NCBI GenBank assembly: GCA_038227745.1
Contig: JBBRPS010000147.1
Span: 1 to 15,644, forward strand
Source of the DNA: DASPXY01 sp038227745
GTDB taxonomy: Bacteria; Planctomycetota; Planctomycetia; Gemmatales; Gemmataceae
Direction of reading: 5' to 3'
DNA length: 15,644 nucleotides
The position numbers and the translations under genes were made by a program. The notes under the pieces were generated by a model that saw only the letters and a program-made list of their open reading frames with translations, was not told the DNA's origin and ran no database searches. Within the stretch, counting starts at the first letter, position 1. Each line of letters begins with the position of its first letter. This document shows, piece after piece, positions 1-6,921 of this stretch.

Positions 1-190
1 GAGTCGCGGCTAGAGCGCATTGCGGTAGTGTGGCGGGGCGCGCTTTGTAGTGCGGCGCTCTGCGCCGCTTACTTTCTTTGTCGCGCTGCGCCTCGTCCGC
101 GCACAGAAATGAAAGAGTGAAAGCGGCGCCGAGCGCCGCACTCCAAAGCGCGCCCCGCCACACGACCGCAATGCGCTCTAGCCGCGAGTC
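1..190. repeat. Large imperfect palindrome (70-base arms, 50-base loop)
   Basis: Bases 1-70 and the reverse complement of 121-190 agree at 66 of 70 positions by my hand alignment, with mismatches at left-arm positions 3, 27, 48 and 61. The loop (71-120) contains ACTTTC and GAAAGAGT, which can extend the pairing slightly. No transposase or convincing reading frame lies inside. The arm starts at base 1, so the element may extend to the left of the window. It resembles a MITE or a pair of facing repeats; that classification is inference. Confidence 0.85.
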
Positions 191-258
191 TAGGGCGAGC
201 GCGGGCCCCGCGCAGCGGATCTGGCTCACCCGCTCGCCCGAGGCTCGCGGCGAAACAT
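178..258. repeat. Repeat block homologous to the element at 6588-6702
   Basis: This block shares with the reverse complement of 6606-6694 the ordered segments TAGCCGCGAG, GCGAGCGCGGG, AGCGG-ATCTGGCTCACC, CGCTCG and CTCGCGGC. It is partly self-complementary. It overlaps the right arm of the 1-190 palindrome and ends only a few bases before the AAGGAG ribosome binding site of the gene at 276, so it forms the 5' flank or leader of that gene. Confidence 0.75.
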
Positions 259-275
259 GCTAAGGAGTTAAGTTC

Positions 276-1745
276 GTGACCTTCACCGCCCTGACGCTGG
301 TCTGCTTGAGCCTGCACCAGGCCCCCGAAGTCCCCCTGCCCAACGTGGACTTCCGCCAGGGCACGCTCAAGGGCTGGCTCGGCCAGGGCTTCACCCTGAC
401 GCCCGGCGCCGCGCCGACCGTCTCCAGCACCGACGCCGGCAACCCGCGCCGCAAAGGGATGCTCCGCTACGTCTTCCAGGTGCCGCCGGGCGCCGGCACC
501 ATCTCCTTCGAGTGCCACGCGGTCCTGGCCCCGGGGTGCGCGGCGACCGGCCGCCTCGACGTCCTCCTCCTCGGCGCCGGCAACCGCGTCGTACCCAGGG
601 AAGTCCGCACCGGCTCGGCCTGGGGGGCGGCCCCGTCCCTGCTGACAACGGCCGACGGCCGGCCGTGCTCCTACCGCTGGGACGTCTCGGCCCACGTCGG
701 CAAGACGTTGCAGATCGCCCTTGTGGACGAGGACGATCGGCCGGGCTGTCACCTGGTCGCCGGCGGCTTCCGCCTCGAACCGGCGGGCGACGGCGAATGG
801 CGTGAGTTCGGGAACTTCATGCAGGGCCTGGTGCGCGACCACAAGCTGCCGCGGGCGGCCCGTTACGAGAGCAAGCACTTCACCGCCTGGAGCAACGCCG
901 ACGCCGAGTTCACCGCCACGCGGCTGCGCAACTGCGAGGTGATGTACGACAACTTCCTCGCCCACTTCCGCCGCAAGGGCTTCACGGTGCGCACGCCGGC
1001 GGCGAGGCTCATGGTCGCGTTGTTCGACTCGCAGGGCGGCTTCGAGGCCTACCTCGGCCAGAAGATGCCGCCGACCCTCGTCGGCCTGTACCACCCGGGG
1101 ACGAACCGGCTGATCGTCTACGACCTGGACAGGAACCGCGGCGTCCAGGCGGGCAAGGAGCACGCGCTGAAGGTGAGCCAGCAGATCCCGTTCGACATCG
1201 ACCGGGTGCAGTTCGTCGGCGCCGCCGAGCGGCACGCGCGGGACTTCGTCCGCGACGCGAACATCGGCACGACCATGCACGAGGTCGCCCATCAGATGTC
1301 GTTCAACTGCGGCCTGCTGAGCCGCACCGGCGACGTGCCGGTCTGGCTGGCCGAGGGCCTGGCGTGCTACTGCGAGCCCGCCGAGAAGGGCGCCTGGCAG
1401 GGCATCGGCGCGCCGAACCCGGAGCGCGTCCGCGCCCTCACGGCGGCGCTGCGCGGGCCTGGCCGGCTGCTGTCGGTCAGTCGACTCGCCGGCGGCGACG
1501 ACTGGCGCAGGGACGGCGCCTCGGTGATGGCGGGCTACGCCCAGAGTTGGGCGCTATTCCGCATGCTGATGGAAGAGCGGCCGCAGGCGCTGAAGGCCTA
1601 CCTTGCCCTGATCGCCGGCCGCCGCGCCCCCGAGCACCGCCTCACCGACTTCCGTCAGGCCTTCGGCGCCGACCTCGCCCCCCTCGAACGCCGGCACTTC
1701 GAGTACGTCCAGCGCATGGTGGAGCAGTACGGACCACGGCGCTGA
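276..1745 (+). CDS. Exported DUF1570-like protein with HExxH metalloprotease motif
   Basis: 489 residues, GTG start, with AAGGAG at 262-267 eight bases upstream, which fixes the start. The N-terminus (about residues 1-16) is a short hydrophobic stretch that could be a signal peptide. Residues about 20-175 look like a beta-rich module. The C-terminal half carries HEVAH (H335, E336, H339) followed by WLAEG with E360. This is the HExxH plus downstream Glu pattern of gluzincin zinc peptidases, and it matches the planctomycete-enriched DUF1570 type. The expected role is a secreted or envelope peptidase; the substrate is unknown. The gene appears to be alone: repeats lie directly upstream and a palindromic terminator begins 19 bases after the stop. 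The motif is seen directly. Family membership is from recall, and activity is inferred. Confidence 0.82.
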   Translation: MTFTALTLVCLSLHQAPEVPLPNVDFRQGTLKGWLGQGFTLTPGAAPTVSSTDAGNPRRKGMLRYVFQVPPGAGTISFECHAVLAPGCAATGRLDVLLLGAGNRVVPREVRTGSAWGAAPSLLTTADGRPCSYRWDVSAHVGKTLQIALVDEDDRPGCHLVAGGFRLEPAGDGEWREFGNFMQGLVRDHKLPRAARYESKHFTAWSNADAEFTATRLRNCEVMYDNFLAHFRRKGFTVRTPAARLMVALFDSQGGFEAYLGQKMPPTLVGLYHPGTNRLIVYDLDRNRGVQAGKEHALKVSQQIPFDIDRVQFVGAAERHARDFVRDANIGTTMHEVAHQMSFNCGLLSRTGDVPVWLAEGLACYCEPAEKGAWQGIGAPNPERVRALTAALRGPGRLLSVSRLAGGDDWRRDGASVMAGYAQSWALFRMLMEERPQALKAYLALIAGRRAPEHRLTDFRQAFGADLAPLERRHFEYVQRMVEQYGPRR

Positions 1746-1763
1746 CAACCGGGTAGCGAGGGC

Positions 1764-1800
1764 AAGCCCACGGGTGGCAACCCGTGGGCTTTTTCTTTTT
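1764..1800 (+). terminator. Rho-independent terminator; copy 1 of the GCCCACGGGT palindrome
   Basis: Arms AAGCCCACGGGT (1764-1775) and ACCCGTGGGCTT (1780-1791) form a 12-bp stem around a GGCA loop, followed by a T-rich tail (TTTTTCTTTTT). It ends the gene at 276-1745. The same stem recurs at 4941-4964 and 5882-5905, so this is a dispersed repeat used as a terminator. Confidence 0.85.
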
Positions 1801-2493
1801 GCTCTGGACAAACCCCGCCCGATCGAGTATCAGCCCGCCCTCCAACTTCTTTCACGAAAGAGGGGAGCGATCACCTTGGTCGCACCCGACTCGAGCGGGC
1901 ATCGGCCCGCGCGAGGCACTGGACTGACGGGCGCCGCCGGCCGCGCCGGGGGGTTCGGGGGAACCTCCTCGCCCGGTTGGCGACTGCAACGCCCACCCGT
2001 CGCGTCCGGGGTGCGCGGGGTGAGCGGCCGTTCGGAATTCGCATGTTTTGCTTCAGGGAACCGGCCACCGCGGTCGATACCAGCGAAGCGAACGGCCTGG
2101 ATTGAGACGGCATTCGCTGCGGCAACTCCTGTCGAGCGCCGCGGTCGATGCGTTCGAGAGACGGGGTCAGGTGAGCGGGGGATTGGTCAGGTCCGACACC
2201 GGAACAGAAGAGGCGGGACCGGCGGCGGTCCGGTCCGCTTTCCTTGGGTCGAGCCGTGGCGGGCGCGGGCGTGTCTTGGGGGAGACGCCGGCGCCGCACG
2301 GCAGCCGCCGAACGGGCGCCCACAACCCGTTCGGGCCGGCAGGCCTCACGTTCCGGCCCACGAGGGGTCGGGTTCCCGCCACGCTTCGGCGCAACAGGGT
2401 GCGGACACCGGGGACGAGGAAGCGGGGGGAGACCGTACTGTTTGCAGGACGGGGGAAGACCACCAGCGCTTGCCTAACATCAGGGAGGAGTCC
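1801..2493. other. Long intergenic region without a convincing gene
   Basis: About 690 bases lie between the terminator of the upstream gene and the sigma factor. Several frames are open, including one that runs from inside the terminator into the sigma gene. Their translations are rich in Arg, Gly and Pro and show no domain, start signal or sensible composition, as expected of chance frames in G-rich DNA. A small hairpin (TCTTT-CACG-AAAGA) sits near 1848-1861. I see no convincing -35/-10 pair. It may hold a long leader or a non-coding RNA, but nothing proves it. Confidence 0.5.
2483..2490 (+). promoter_or_regulatory. Ribosome binding site of the sigma factor gene
   Basis: GGGAGGAG lies just before the ATG at 2494. 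It is the only strong Shine-Dalgarno match near the start of the conserved protein, and it argues against using the long upstream open frame. Confidence 0.7.
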
Positions 2494-3273
2494 ATGGTGA
2501 CGCACGTTGACGTGGATGTCCCGCAGCTCTGGCGCGACTATCGCGCCGAGCCGCACAACGTGGATTTGCGCAACCAGCTCGTCGAGCATTACCTGCCACT
2601 GGTCAAGTATAATGCGGAGCGGATCTGGTCGCGCTTACCCGAGGGGGTGGACCTCGATGACCTGATTAGCGCCGGCGTCTTCGGCCTGATGGACGCCATC
2701 GACGCCTTCGACCTCGAGCGCGGGGTCAAATTCGAGACGTACTGCGTGCCGCGCATCCGCGGCGCCATGCTCGACGAGCTGCGGACCATGGACTGGGTGC
2801 CGCGCCTGGTGCGCAGCAAGCACACCAAGCTCGAAGAGGCCCGCAAGTCCCTGGAGGCCGCGCACGGCCGGCCGCCCACGCCCGACGAGATGTCGGTCAA
2901 GCTCGGCGTGTCCTTGCAGGAGTTCGCGAAGATCGCCGGCGATGCCACGGCCGTCAGCCTCGTCAGCCTCAACAAGAAGTGGTATGAGACCGACAGCTAC
3001 AAAGACGTCCGCGAGATCGACATCCTCGAGGACAAGAAGGCTGAGGATCCGACGCATCGGCTGCAGAACCGCGACCTGATGCGCCTGGTCACGCGCGGCC
3101 TGAACCGCAACGAGCGCCTCATCATCATCCTCTATTACTACGAGGACATGACGATGAAGGAGATCGGCGCCACGCTCGACCTGAGCGAGTCGCGCGTCAG
3201 CCAGATGCACTCCAGCATTGTAGCCCGGCTGCAGGCGCAGCTCGCCAAGCGCCGGCCGGAGTTCGGGAACTGA
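2494..3273 (+). CDS. RNA polymerase sigma factor, FliA/WhiG (sigma-28) type
   Basis: 259 residues, a normal length for this family. Region 2 (about residues 25-105) is clear: YLPLVKYNAERIW, DLDDLISAGVFGLMDAIDAF and FETYCVPRIRGAMLDELR. Region 3 (about 115-160) contains GRPPTPDEMSVKLGVSLQEF. Region 4 (about 205-252) has the helix-turn-helix MTMKEIGATLDLSESRVSQMH. The ATG at 2494 is preceded by GGAGG at 2484-2488; a GTG at 2497 is an alternative start. The frame stays open for 240 codons upstream, but that part looks non-coding. Family members direct core polymerase to flagellar or developmental promoters. No flagellar gene is in the window, so the regulon cannot be stated, and I withhold a gene symbol because FliA and WhiG cannot be told apart here. 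Confidence 0.92.
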   Translation: MVTHVDVDVPQLWRDYRAEPHNVDLRNQLVEHYLPLVKYNAERIWSRLPEGVDLDDLISAGVFGLMDAIDAFDLERGVKFETYCVPRIRGAMLDELRTMDWVPRLVRSKHTKLEEARKSLEAAHGRPPTPDEMSVKLGVSLQEFAKIAGDATAVSLVSLNKKWYETDSYKDVREIDILEDKKAEDPTHRLQNRDLMRLVTRGLNRNERLIIILYYYEDMTMKEIGATLDLSESRVSQMHSSIVARLQAQLAKRRPEFGN

Positions 3274-3298
3274 TCCGTCCTCGGACGGACAAACGGAA

Positions 3299-3331
3299 GG
3301 GTGTCGGGACGGCGGTCCCGGCACCCTTTTT
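3299..3331 (+). terminator. Rho-independent terminator of the sigma factor gene
   Basis: GGGTGTCGGGAC (3299-3310) pairs with GTCCCGGCACCC (3315-3326), with one G-T wobble, around a GGCG loop. TTTTT follows. It starts 26 bases after the sigma factor stop codon. Confidence 0.92.
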
Positions 3332-3343
3332 CGTTCCCATCAT

Positions 3344-3389
3344 CAGAAAAACGAACGGGGGGCGAAACTCAAGGTTTCGCCCCCCGTTC
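3344..3389 (-). terminator. Rho-independent terminator of the DUF1501 gene
   Basis: A perfect 16-bp stem (3353-3368 with 3374-3389; arm GAACGGGGGGCGAAAC) encloses a 5-base loop. Read on the minus strand it is followed by GTTTTTCTG. It lies 25 bases beyond the minus-strand stop codon. Together with the terminator at 3299-3331 it separates two convergent genes. Confidence 0.92.
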
Positions 3390-3413
3390 ATGCTTTGGCG
3401 CCGCCGCGGCGGA

Positions 3414-4754
3414 TTACAGCAGGCCCTGGATGACGCGGCCGTTCGTGCCGGAGATGTTGAACGGCCGGCCGATCGGGTCGCGGACCTGCGTCGCGGGATC
3501 GATGCCCAGCGCCCGGTAGACGGTCGCGAACACGTCGGCGATGGTCGTCGGGTTGTTCGCCACCGCCATGCCGTCGGCGGTGGTCGAGCCGTAGGCCTGG
3601 CCGCCGCGGATGGCGCCGCCACCCACGACGATCGACCAGCAGCGCGCCCAGTGGTCGCGGCCGTTGTTTTGGTTGATGCGCGGCGTGCGGCCAAACTCGC
3701 CCATCCACATGATGACCGTGTTCTGGATCATGCCGCGGTCGGCAAGGTCGCGCACCAGCGTGCCCATCGCCCGGTCCAGCGTCGGCTGCAGCCGCGTGCT
3801 GTGGGCGTTGAAGGTCTGGTTGTGCGTGTCCCAGCCGCCCAGGCTGATCTCGACCGCCGACACGCCCGCCTCAACGAGGCGGCGGGCCAGCAGGGCCGCC
3901 CGGCCGAAGCCGTTGTTGCCGTAGTCTTCCTGGAGCCGGGCCGGCTCGCCCTTGAGGTCGAAGACCTTGCCCTCCTTCGAGGCCACCAGGCTGAAGCCCT
4001 TGCGGTAAATGTCCTGGTGCGCCTTCGAGGCGTCGGCGAACTTGGCCCGGTCCTTCTCGGTCTCGAGGTGCGGCGACCGCCCGGTCATGAACTGGTCTTC
4101 CAGGTCGTAGAACAGGCGCTGCCGGCGGCGGATGCGCTCCATCTGCTCGATGGCGCCGTTGCCCAGGCCCGACGGCGGGCGGATGTTCTCGGGGGGCGTG
4201 CCGGGGTTCTGCACGGTGAACGGGGCGTAGTTCATGCCGAGGAAGCCGGGGCCTTCCGCCTGGCGGCCGCCGCCGATCGTGATGTAGTTCGGCAGGGAGA
4301 TGTCGCGGTAGCCGGGCAGCTTGGGGATCTCCATCGAGGCGACGGCGCCGAGCGAGGGGAACGCGATGGCGGGGTTCGGGGTGTAGCCGGTGTGCATCAA
4401 CTGCGTGCCGCGCATGTGGTCGCCTTCCGTGGTGGTCAGCGATCGGATGATGGCCAGGTGATGCATCTGCTGGGCGGTCCGGGACATGTGCTCGCTGATC
4501 TGCACCCCGTTGGCGCTGGTGTTGATTGGGCGGAACTCGCCGCCGGTGTTCTGACCGGGCTTGAGGTCCCAGATGTCGATGCTGGCGGGGCCGCCGCCCA
4601 TCCACAAGATGATCACGCTCTTGTTGTTGCGGCGCAGCGTCTGCGCGTTGGCGTTGATGTTGCGGATGAACTCGAGCCCGGGCACCGCCATCGCGGAGTA
4701 GGCCGCCACGTGCTTGAGGAAGTGCCGCCGATTCATTCCCGGTTGGTTCGCCAT
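3414..4754 (-). CDS. DUF1501 family protein with Tat-type signal
   Basis: 446 residues from the ATG at 4754. An internal ATG at 4736 (MNRRHFLKH) is an alternative, and the frame is open further upstream without support. The N-terminus NRRHFLKHVAAYSAMAVPG is a twin-arginine signal: RR, a hydrophobic stretch, then a small-residue region. The core begins KSVIILWMGGGPASIDIWD. Near the C-terminus are the conserved GGWDTH (D309, H311) and GEFGRTP...GRDHW (D367, H368) motifs, which are probably metal ligands of the alkaline-phosphatase/sulfatase-like fold assigned to DUF1501. Such proteins are abundant in planctomycetes, often next to DUF1549/DUF1553 cytochrome-like genes. No such partner is here, so this is a solitary copy. 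The gene is monocistronic, with its own terminator. The enzymatic reaction is unknown. Confidence 0.9.
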   Translation of the reverse strand: MANQPGMNRRHFLKHVAAYSAMAVPGLEFIRNINANAQTLRRNNKSVIILWMGGGPASIDIWDLKPGQNTGGEFRPINTSANGVQISEHMSRTAQQMHHLAIIRSLTTTEGDHMRGTQLMHTGYTPNPAIAFPSLGAVASMEIPKLPGYRDISLPNYITIGGGRQAEGPGFLGMNYAPFTVQNPGTPPENIRPPSGLGNGAIEQMERIRRRQRLFYDLEDQFMTGRSPHLETEKDRAKFADASKAHQDIYRKGFSLVASKEGKVFDLKGEPARLQEDYGNNGFGRAALLARRLVEAGVSAVEISLGGWDTHNQTFNAHSTRLQPTLDRAMGTLVRDLADRGMIQNTVIMWMGEFGRTPRINQNNGRDHWARCWSIVVGGGAIRGGQAYGSTTADGMAVANNPTTIADVFATVYRALGIDPATQVRDPIGRPFNISGTNGRVIQGLL

Positions 4755-4844
4755 CCAAACACCTGCCTTCAGAAGTGAGTTCCCCCCAAGCCCCCGAGGC
4801 CCGGGCATGTCGATAGTTCTAGTGTTGTCCGGAGTTAGGGCGGT

Positions 4845-4850
4845 TGTCAA
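4845..4850 (-). promoter_or_regulatory. Possible -35 box of the DUF1501 gene
   Basis: The minus strand reads TTGACA here, about 90 bases upstream of the ATG at 4754. At 17 bases spacing the next hexamer is CAACAC, a poor match; TAGAAC lies further on at 23 bases. This is therefore only a candidate. Confidence 0.25.
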
Positions 4851-4940
4851 GAGGCCACTCCGACTTTCTTCCCCCCTGGACACTGCTTCGACGCCGCCCC
4901 GTTCGACAAAGTTCCCGGATCTTGTGAAAAAGACACGCGA

Positions 4941-4964
4941 GCCCACGGGTGGCCACCCGTGGGC
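4941..4964. repeat. Copy 2 of the GCCCACGGGT palindrome (perfect, 24 bases)
   Basis: GCCCACGGGTGG is followed directly by its exact reverse complement. The plus side continues TTTCCC; the minus side reads CTCGCGTGTCTTTTTC. It sits between the divergently transcribed DUF1501 gene and the nuclease gene, where no terminator is needed. That suggests a dispersed repeat rather than a dedicated terminator. Confidence 0.85.
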
Positions 4965-5029
4965 TTTCCCTCCTACTCCCTATTCCCTCTTTCCCGTAAC
5001 CTGGTGGTGTACCCTCTTCGAGGACCGCC

Positions 5030-5929
5030 ATGCTGCGCAATACCTTCTGCCACATCCCCGGGATCGGCCCGCAGAGCGAACTGAGGCTGTGGCAGGCCGG
5101 CTTCACTTCCTGGGAGGCGCTCCTCAACCCTGCCGAGCCGCCGCCCCGCTACCCCGTCCGCCGCTCCTGCCAGGAGTTGCTGCGCGAGTCCGTCGCCCAC
5201 TATGAGCAGCGCAACCCGCAGTATTTCGCCGACCGCCTGCCCTCGAACCAGCGCTGGCGCCTCTTCGCCGACTTCCGCGAGAGCTGCGCCTTTCTCGACA
5301 TCGAGACGACCGGGCTGGGCAGCCCGCGCGACTACATCACGGCCATCGCCCTTTACGATGGCGTTTCGGTGCAGCACTTCGTCCACGGCGAGAACCTGAA
5401 GGACTTCCCCGCCGTACTCGCCCGCTACCGCCTCGTCGTGACCTACAACGGCAGTTCCTTCGACCTGCCCTTCCTGGAGCGGCAGTTCCGCTGCGAGATC
5501 CGCCAGGCGCACATCGACCTGCGCTACGTGCTCAAGAGCCTCGGGTTGAGCGGCGGGCTGAAGAACTGCGAGAAGGGCCTGGGCGTGGCGCGGCCGGGCC
5601 TGGAGAGCGTGGACGGCTCCGTGGCGGTGTTGCTGTGGCACGAATTCCGCAGGCGGCGCGACCCGCGGGCGCTGGAGACGCTGCTGGCGTACAACGTGCA
5701 GGACGCGCTGAACCTCGAGCCGCTGATGGTCGAGGCCTACAACCGCAAAGTGGACGGCACGCCCTTCGCTACCAGCCATCGCCTGCCGCCGCCGACGATG
5801 GCGGCCAACCCCTTCACCGCCGACGCCGACCTGCTGCGCCGCCTGCTCAGCGATTTCCCGTGGGTCCTGCCGTTCGCCCAGGCCCACGGGTCGCAACCCG
5901 TGGGCTTTGCGGAGGAAAACGCTCCGTGA
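5030..5929 (+). CDS. YprB-like ribonuclease H-fold (DEDDy) exonuclease
   Basis: 299 residues. The ATG at 5030 follows GAGGA (5020-5024). The N-terminus HIPGIGPQSELRLWQAGF is a helix-hairpin-helix-like segment typical of YprB-type proteins. The nuclease core runs from about residue 88 to 235. Motif I is FLDIETTG (D90, E92), motif II is TYNGSSFDLPFL (D145) and motif III is AYNVQDALNL (Y221, D225; the YxxxD form). These four acidic residues plus Tyr fit a DEDDy 3'-5' exonuclease or RNase, using two metal ions on DNA or RNA; the substrate is not known. The last 15 codons include a palindromic repeat copy (codons about 285-292), so the tail HGSQPVGFAEE comes from repeat DNA rather than a conserved domain. 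The stop overlaps the next gene's GTG (GTGA). Confidence 0.85.
   Translation: MLRNTFCHIPGIGPQSELRLWQAGFTSWEALLNPAEPPPRYPVRRSCQELLRESVAHYEQRNPQYFADRLPSNQRWRLFADFRESCAFLDIETTGLGSPRDYITAIALYDGVSVQHFVHGENLKDFPAVLARYRLVVTYNGSSFDLPFLERQFRCEIRQAHIDLRYVLKSLGLSGGLKNCEKGLGVARPGLESVDGSVAVLLWHEFRRRRDPRALETLLAYNVQDALNLEPLMVEAYNRKVDGTPFATSHRLPPPTMAANPFTADADLLRRLLSDFPWVLPFAQAHGSQPVGFAEENAP
5882..5905. repeat. Copy 3 of the GCCCACGGGT palindrome, inside coding sequence
   Basis: GCCCACGGGT (5882-5891) pairs with ACCCGTGGGC (5896-5905) around a CGCA loop, and TTT follows. It lies in frame in the last codons of the nuclease gene. It is 5 bases before the GGAGGA that serves the next gene, so an RNA hairpin here could affect both termination and translation of the downstream gene. 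Confidence 0.85.
5911..5916 (+). promoter_or_regulatory. Ribosome binding site of the RraA-like gene
   Basis: GGAGGA lies 9 bases before the GTG at 5926. It decides the start: the frame is open back to 5635, but only from 5926 does the protein match RraA proteins. The site immediately follows a hairpin-forming repeat. Confidence 0.75.
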
Positions 5930-6585
5930 ATGACCCCCGCTCCCTGTACGGCCAGCACGCCGACATCCTGGGCAGCGCCGTCCTCGCCGACGTACTCGAT
6001 GGCCTGGGCCACCGCACCTCGGCGCTGCCGCCCTCGCTGCGGCCGCTCCGCCCCGAATGGAAGCTGTTCGGCCGGGCGCGCACCCTCAGCGCCGTCACGA
6101 TCGCGTACGAGCCGCGCCACCCTTACGTCGTCGAGATGGAGTGCGTCGATGCGCTGACCGAGGGCGACGTGCTGGTGGCCACGACGAACGGCGACCGCGG
6201 TAGCGCCCTGTGGGGCGAGCTGCTCTCGACGTCCAGCCAGGCGCACGGGGCGGTCGGCGCGGTGATCGACGGCCTGACGCGCGATGCGGCGCGGATCGTG
6301 GCGATGGATTTCCCGGTGTTCGCCGCCGGCTTCTCGCCACTGGACTCGAAGGGCCGCCTGGAGTGCGTCAGTCACGGCGAGCCGATCCGCGTCGGCGACT
6401 GCGTGGTGCGCACCGGCGACTGGGTATTCGGCGACGTGGACGGGGTCGTCGTGGTGCCTGCGGAATTGGCGGAGGCGGCCTTTGCGCGGGCGCTGGAGAA
6501 GGCGGCCGGCGAGAACCGGGTGCGGGCGGAACTGGCGAAGGGCCGCAGTCTGCGCGAGGTCTTCGCCGAGTACGGTATTCTCTGA
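5926..6585 (+). CDS. RraA-like protein (HMG/CHA aldolase / RraA family)
   Basis: 219 residues from the GTG at 5926, a usual length for the family. The fold's signatures are visible: ILGSAVLADVLDGLG near the start, NGDRGSALWGELLS (residues 88-101), DGLTRDA (115-121; R119 and D120 are the substrate and metal residues in characterised relatives), and GDWVFGDVDGVVVVP near the C-terminus. Members are either 4-hydroxy-4-methyl-2-oxoglutarate aldolases with Mg2+, other small-acid lyases, or RNase E inhibitors; sequence alone does not separate these. The gene overlaps the upstream nuclease by four bases (GTGA), so translation is probably coupled. A repeat element begins two bases after the stop. The name rraA is avoided because function is undecided. 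Confidence 0.88.
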   Translation: MNDPRSLYGQHADILGSAVLADVLDGLGHRTSALPPSLRPLRPEWKLFGRARTLSAVTIAYEPRHPYVVEMECVDALTEGDVLVATTNGDRGSALWGELLSTSSQAHGAVGAVIDGLTRDAARIVAMDFPVFAAGFSPLDSKGRLECVSHGEPIRVGDCVVRTGDWVFGDVDGVVVVPAELAEAAFARALEKAAGENRVRAELAKGRSLREVFAEYGIL

Positions 6586-6587
6586 CG

Positions 6588-6702
6588 GAGCTGTTTAGAC
6601 AGCGCTCGCCTGTTTAGCCGCGAGCGGTGAGCCAGATCCCGCTACGCGGGGGCGAGCGTGGGACCCGCGCTCGCCGCTCGCGGCTAAACAGGCGCACAGC
6701 TC
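6588..6702. repeat. MITE-like palindromic repeat element with 21-bp inverted ends
   Basis: The arms at 6607-6627 and 6674-6694 are perfect 21-base inverted repeats containing TGTTTAGCCGCGAGCGG. A second outer pair, GAGCTGT (6588-6594) and ACAGCTC (6696-6702), frames them. The middle carries GGTGAGCCAGATCC and GCGAGCGTGGGACCC. It is homologous, in inverse orientation, to 178-258. It starts two bases after the stop codon at 6585 and could act as a transcription terminator, though no T-run follows. Confidence 0.85.
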
Positions 6703-6921
6703 AGAGGCAGTCAGGGCGATTGCGGTCGCGTCCCCAATCCGCGCAGGCAGCACAGCTTCACAGACGGGTTACGCGGGCCGTGGCGAAAATGCGGCCGGCG
6801 AGTTGACAGTACAGCCCGCCCGGCCGGAAAATGGAGAGTGTTCGACGTGGTCGTCGTGTCTACGGGAATGGGTGCGGCCGTCACGGCCGTGCGTTCCATC
6901 ACCACCCATGGAGGACCTGCC
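6703..6921 (+). promoter_or_regulatory. Upstream region of the Tyr-rich protein; possible -35 at 6803
   Basis: These 219 bases hold no convincing gene. TTGACA at 6803-6808 could be a -35 box, but the DNA at 17 bases spacing (around GGAAAA) is a weak -10. GGAGG at 6910-6914 is the ribosome binding site for the GTG at 6922. Confidence 0.3.

Noticed and set aside
69..1292. 407-codon minus-strand open frame over the DUF1570-like gene
   Set aside because: It is antisense to a gene with a good ribosome binding site and an HExxH motif. Its translation is Arg/Ala/Val-rich with no domain, a typical high-GC shadow.
1774..2493. 240-codon in-frame extension of the sigma factor
   Set aside because: It starts inside a terminator hairpin, has Arg/Gly/Pro-rich non-protein-like composition, and a strong ribosome binding site sits at the conserved start (2494).
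3390..4778. 462-codon plus-strand frame opposite the DUF1501 gene
   Set aside because: The minus strand encodes recognisable DUF1501 motifs and a Tat signal; the plus frame is its complement.
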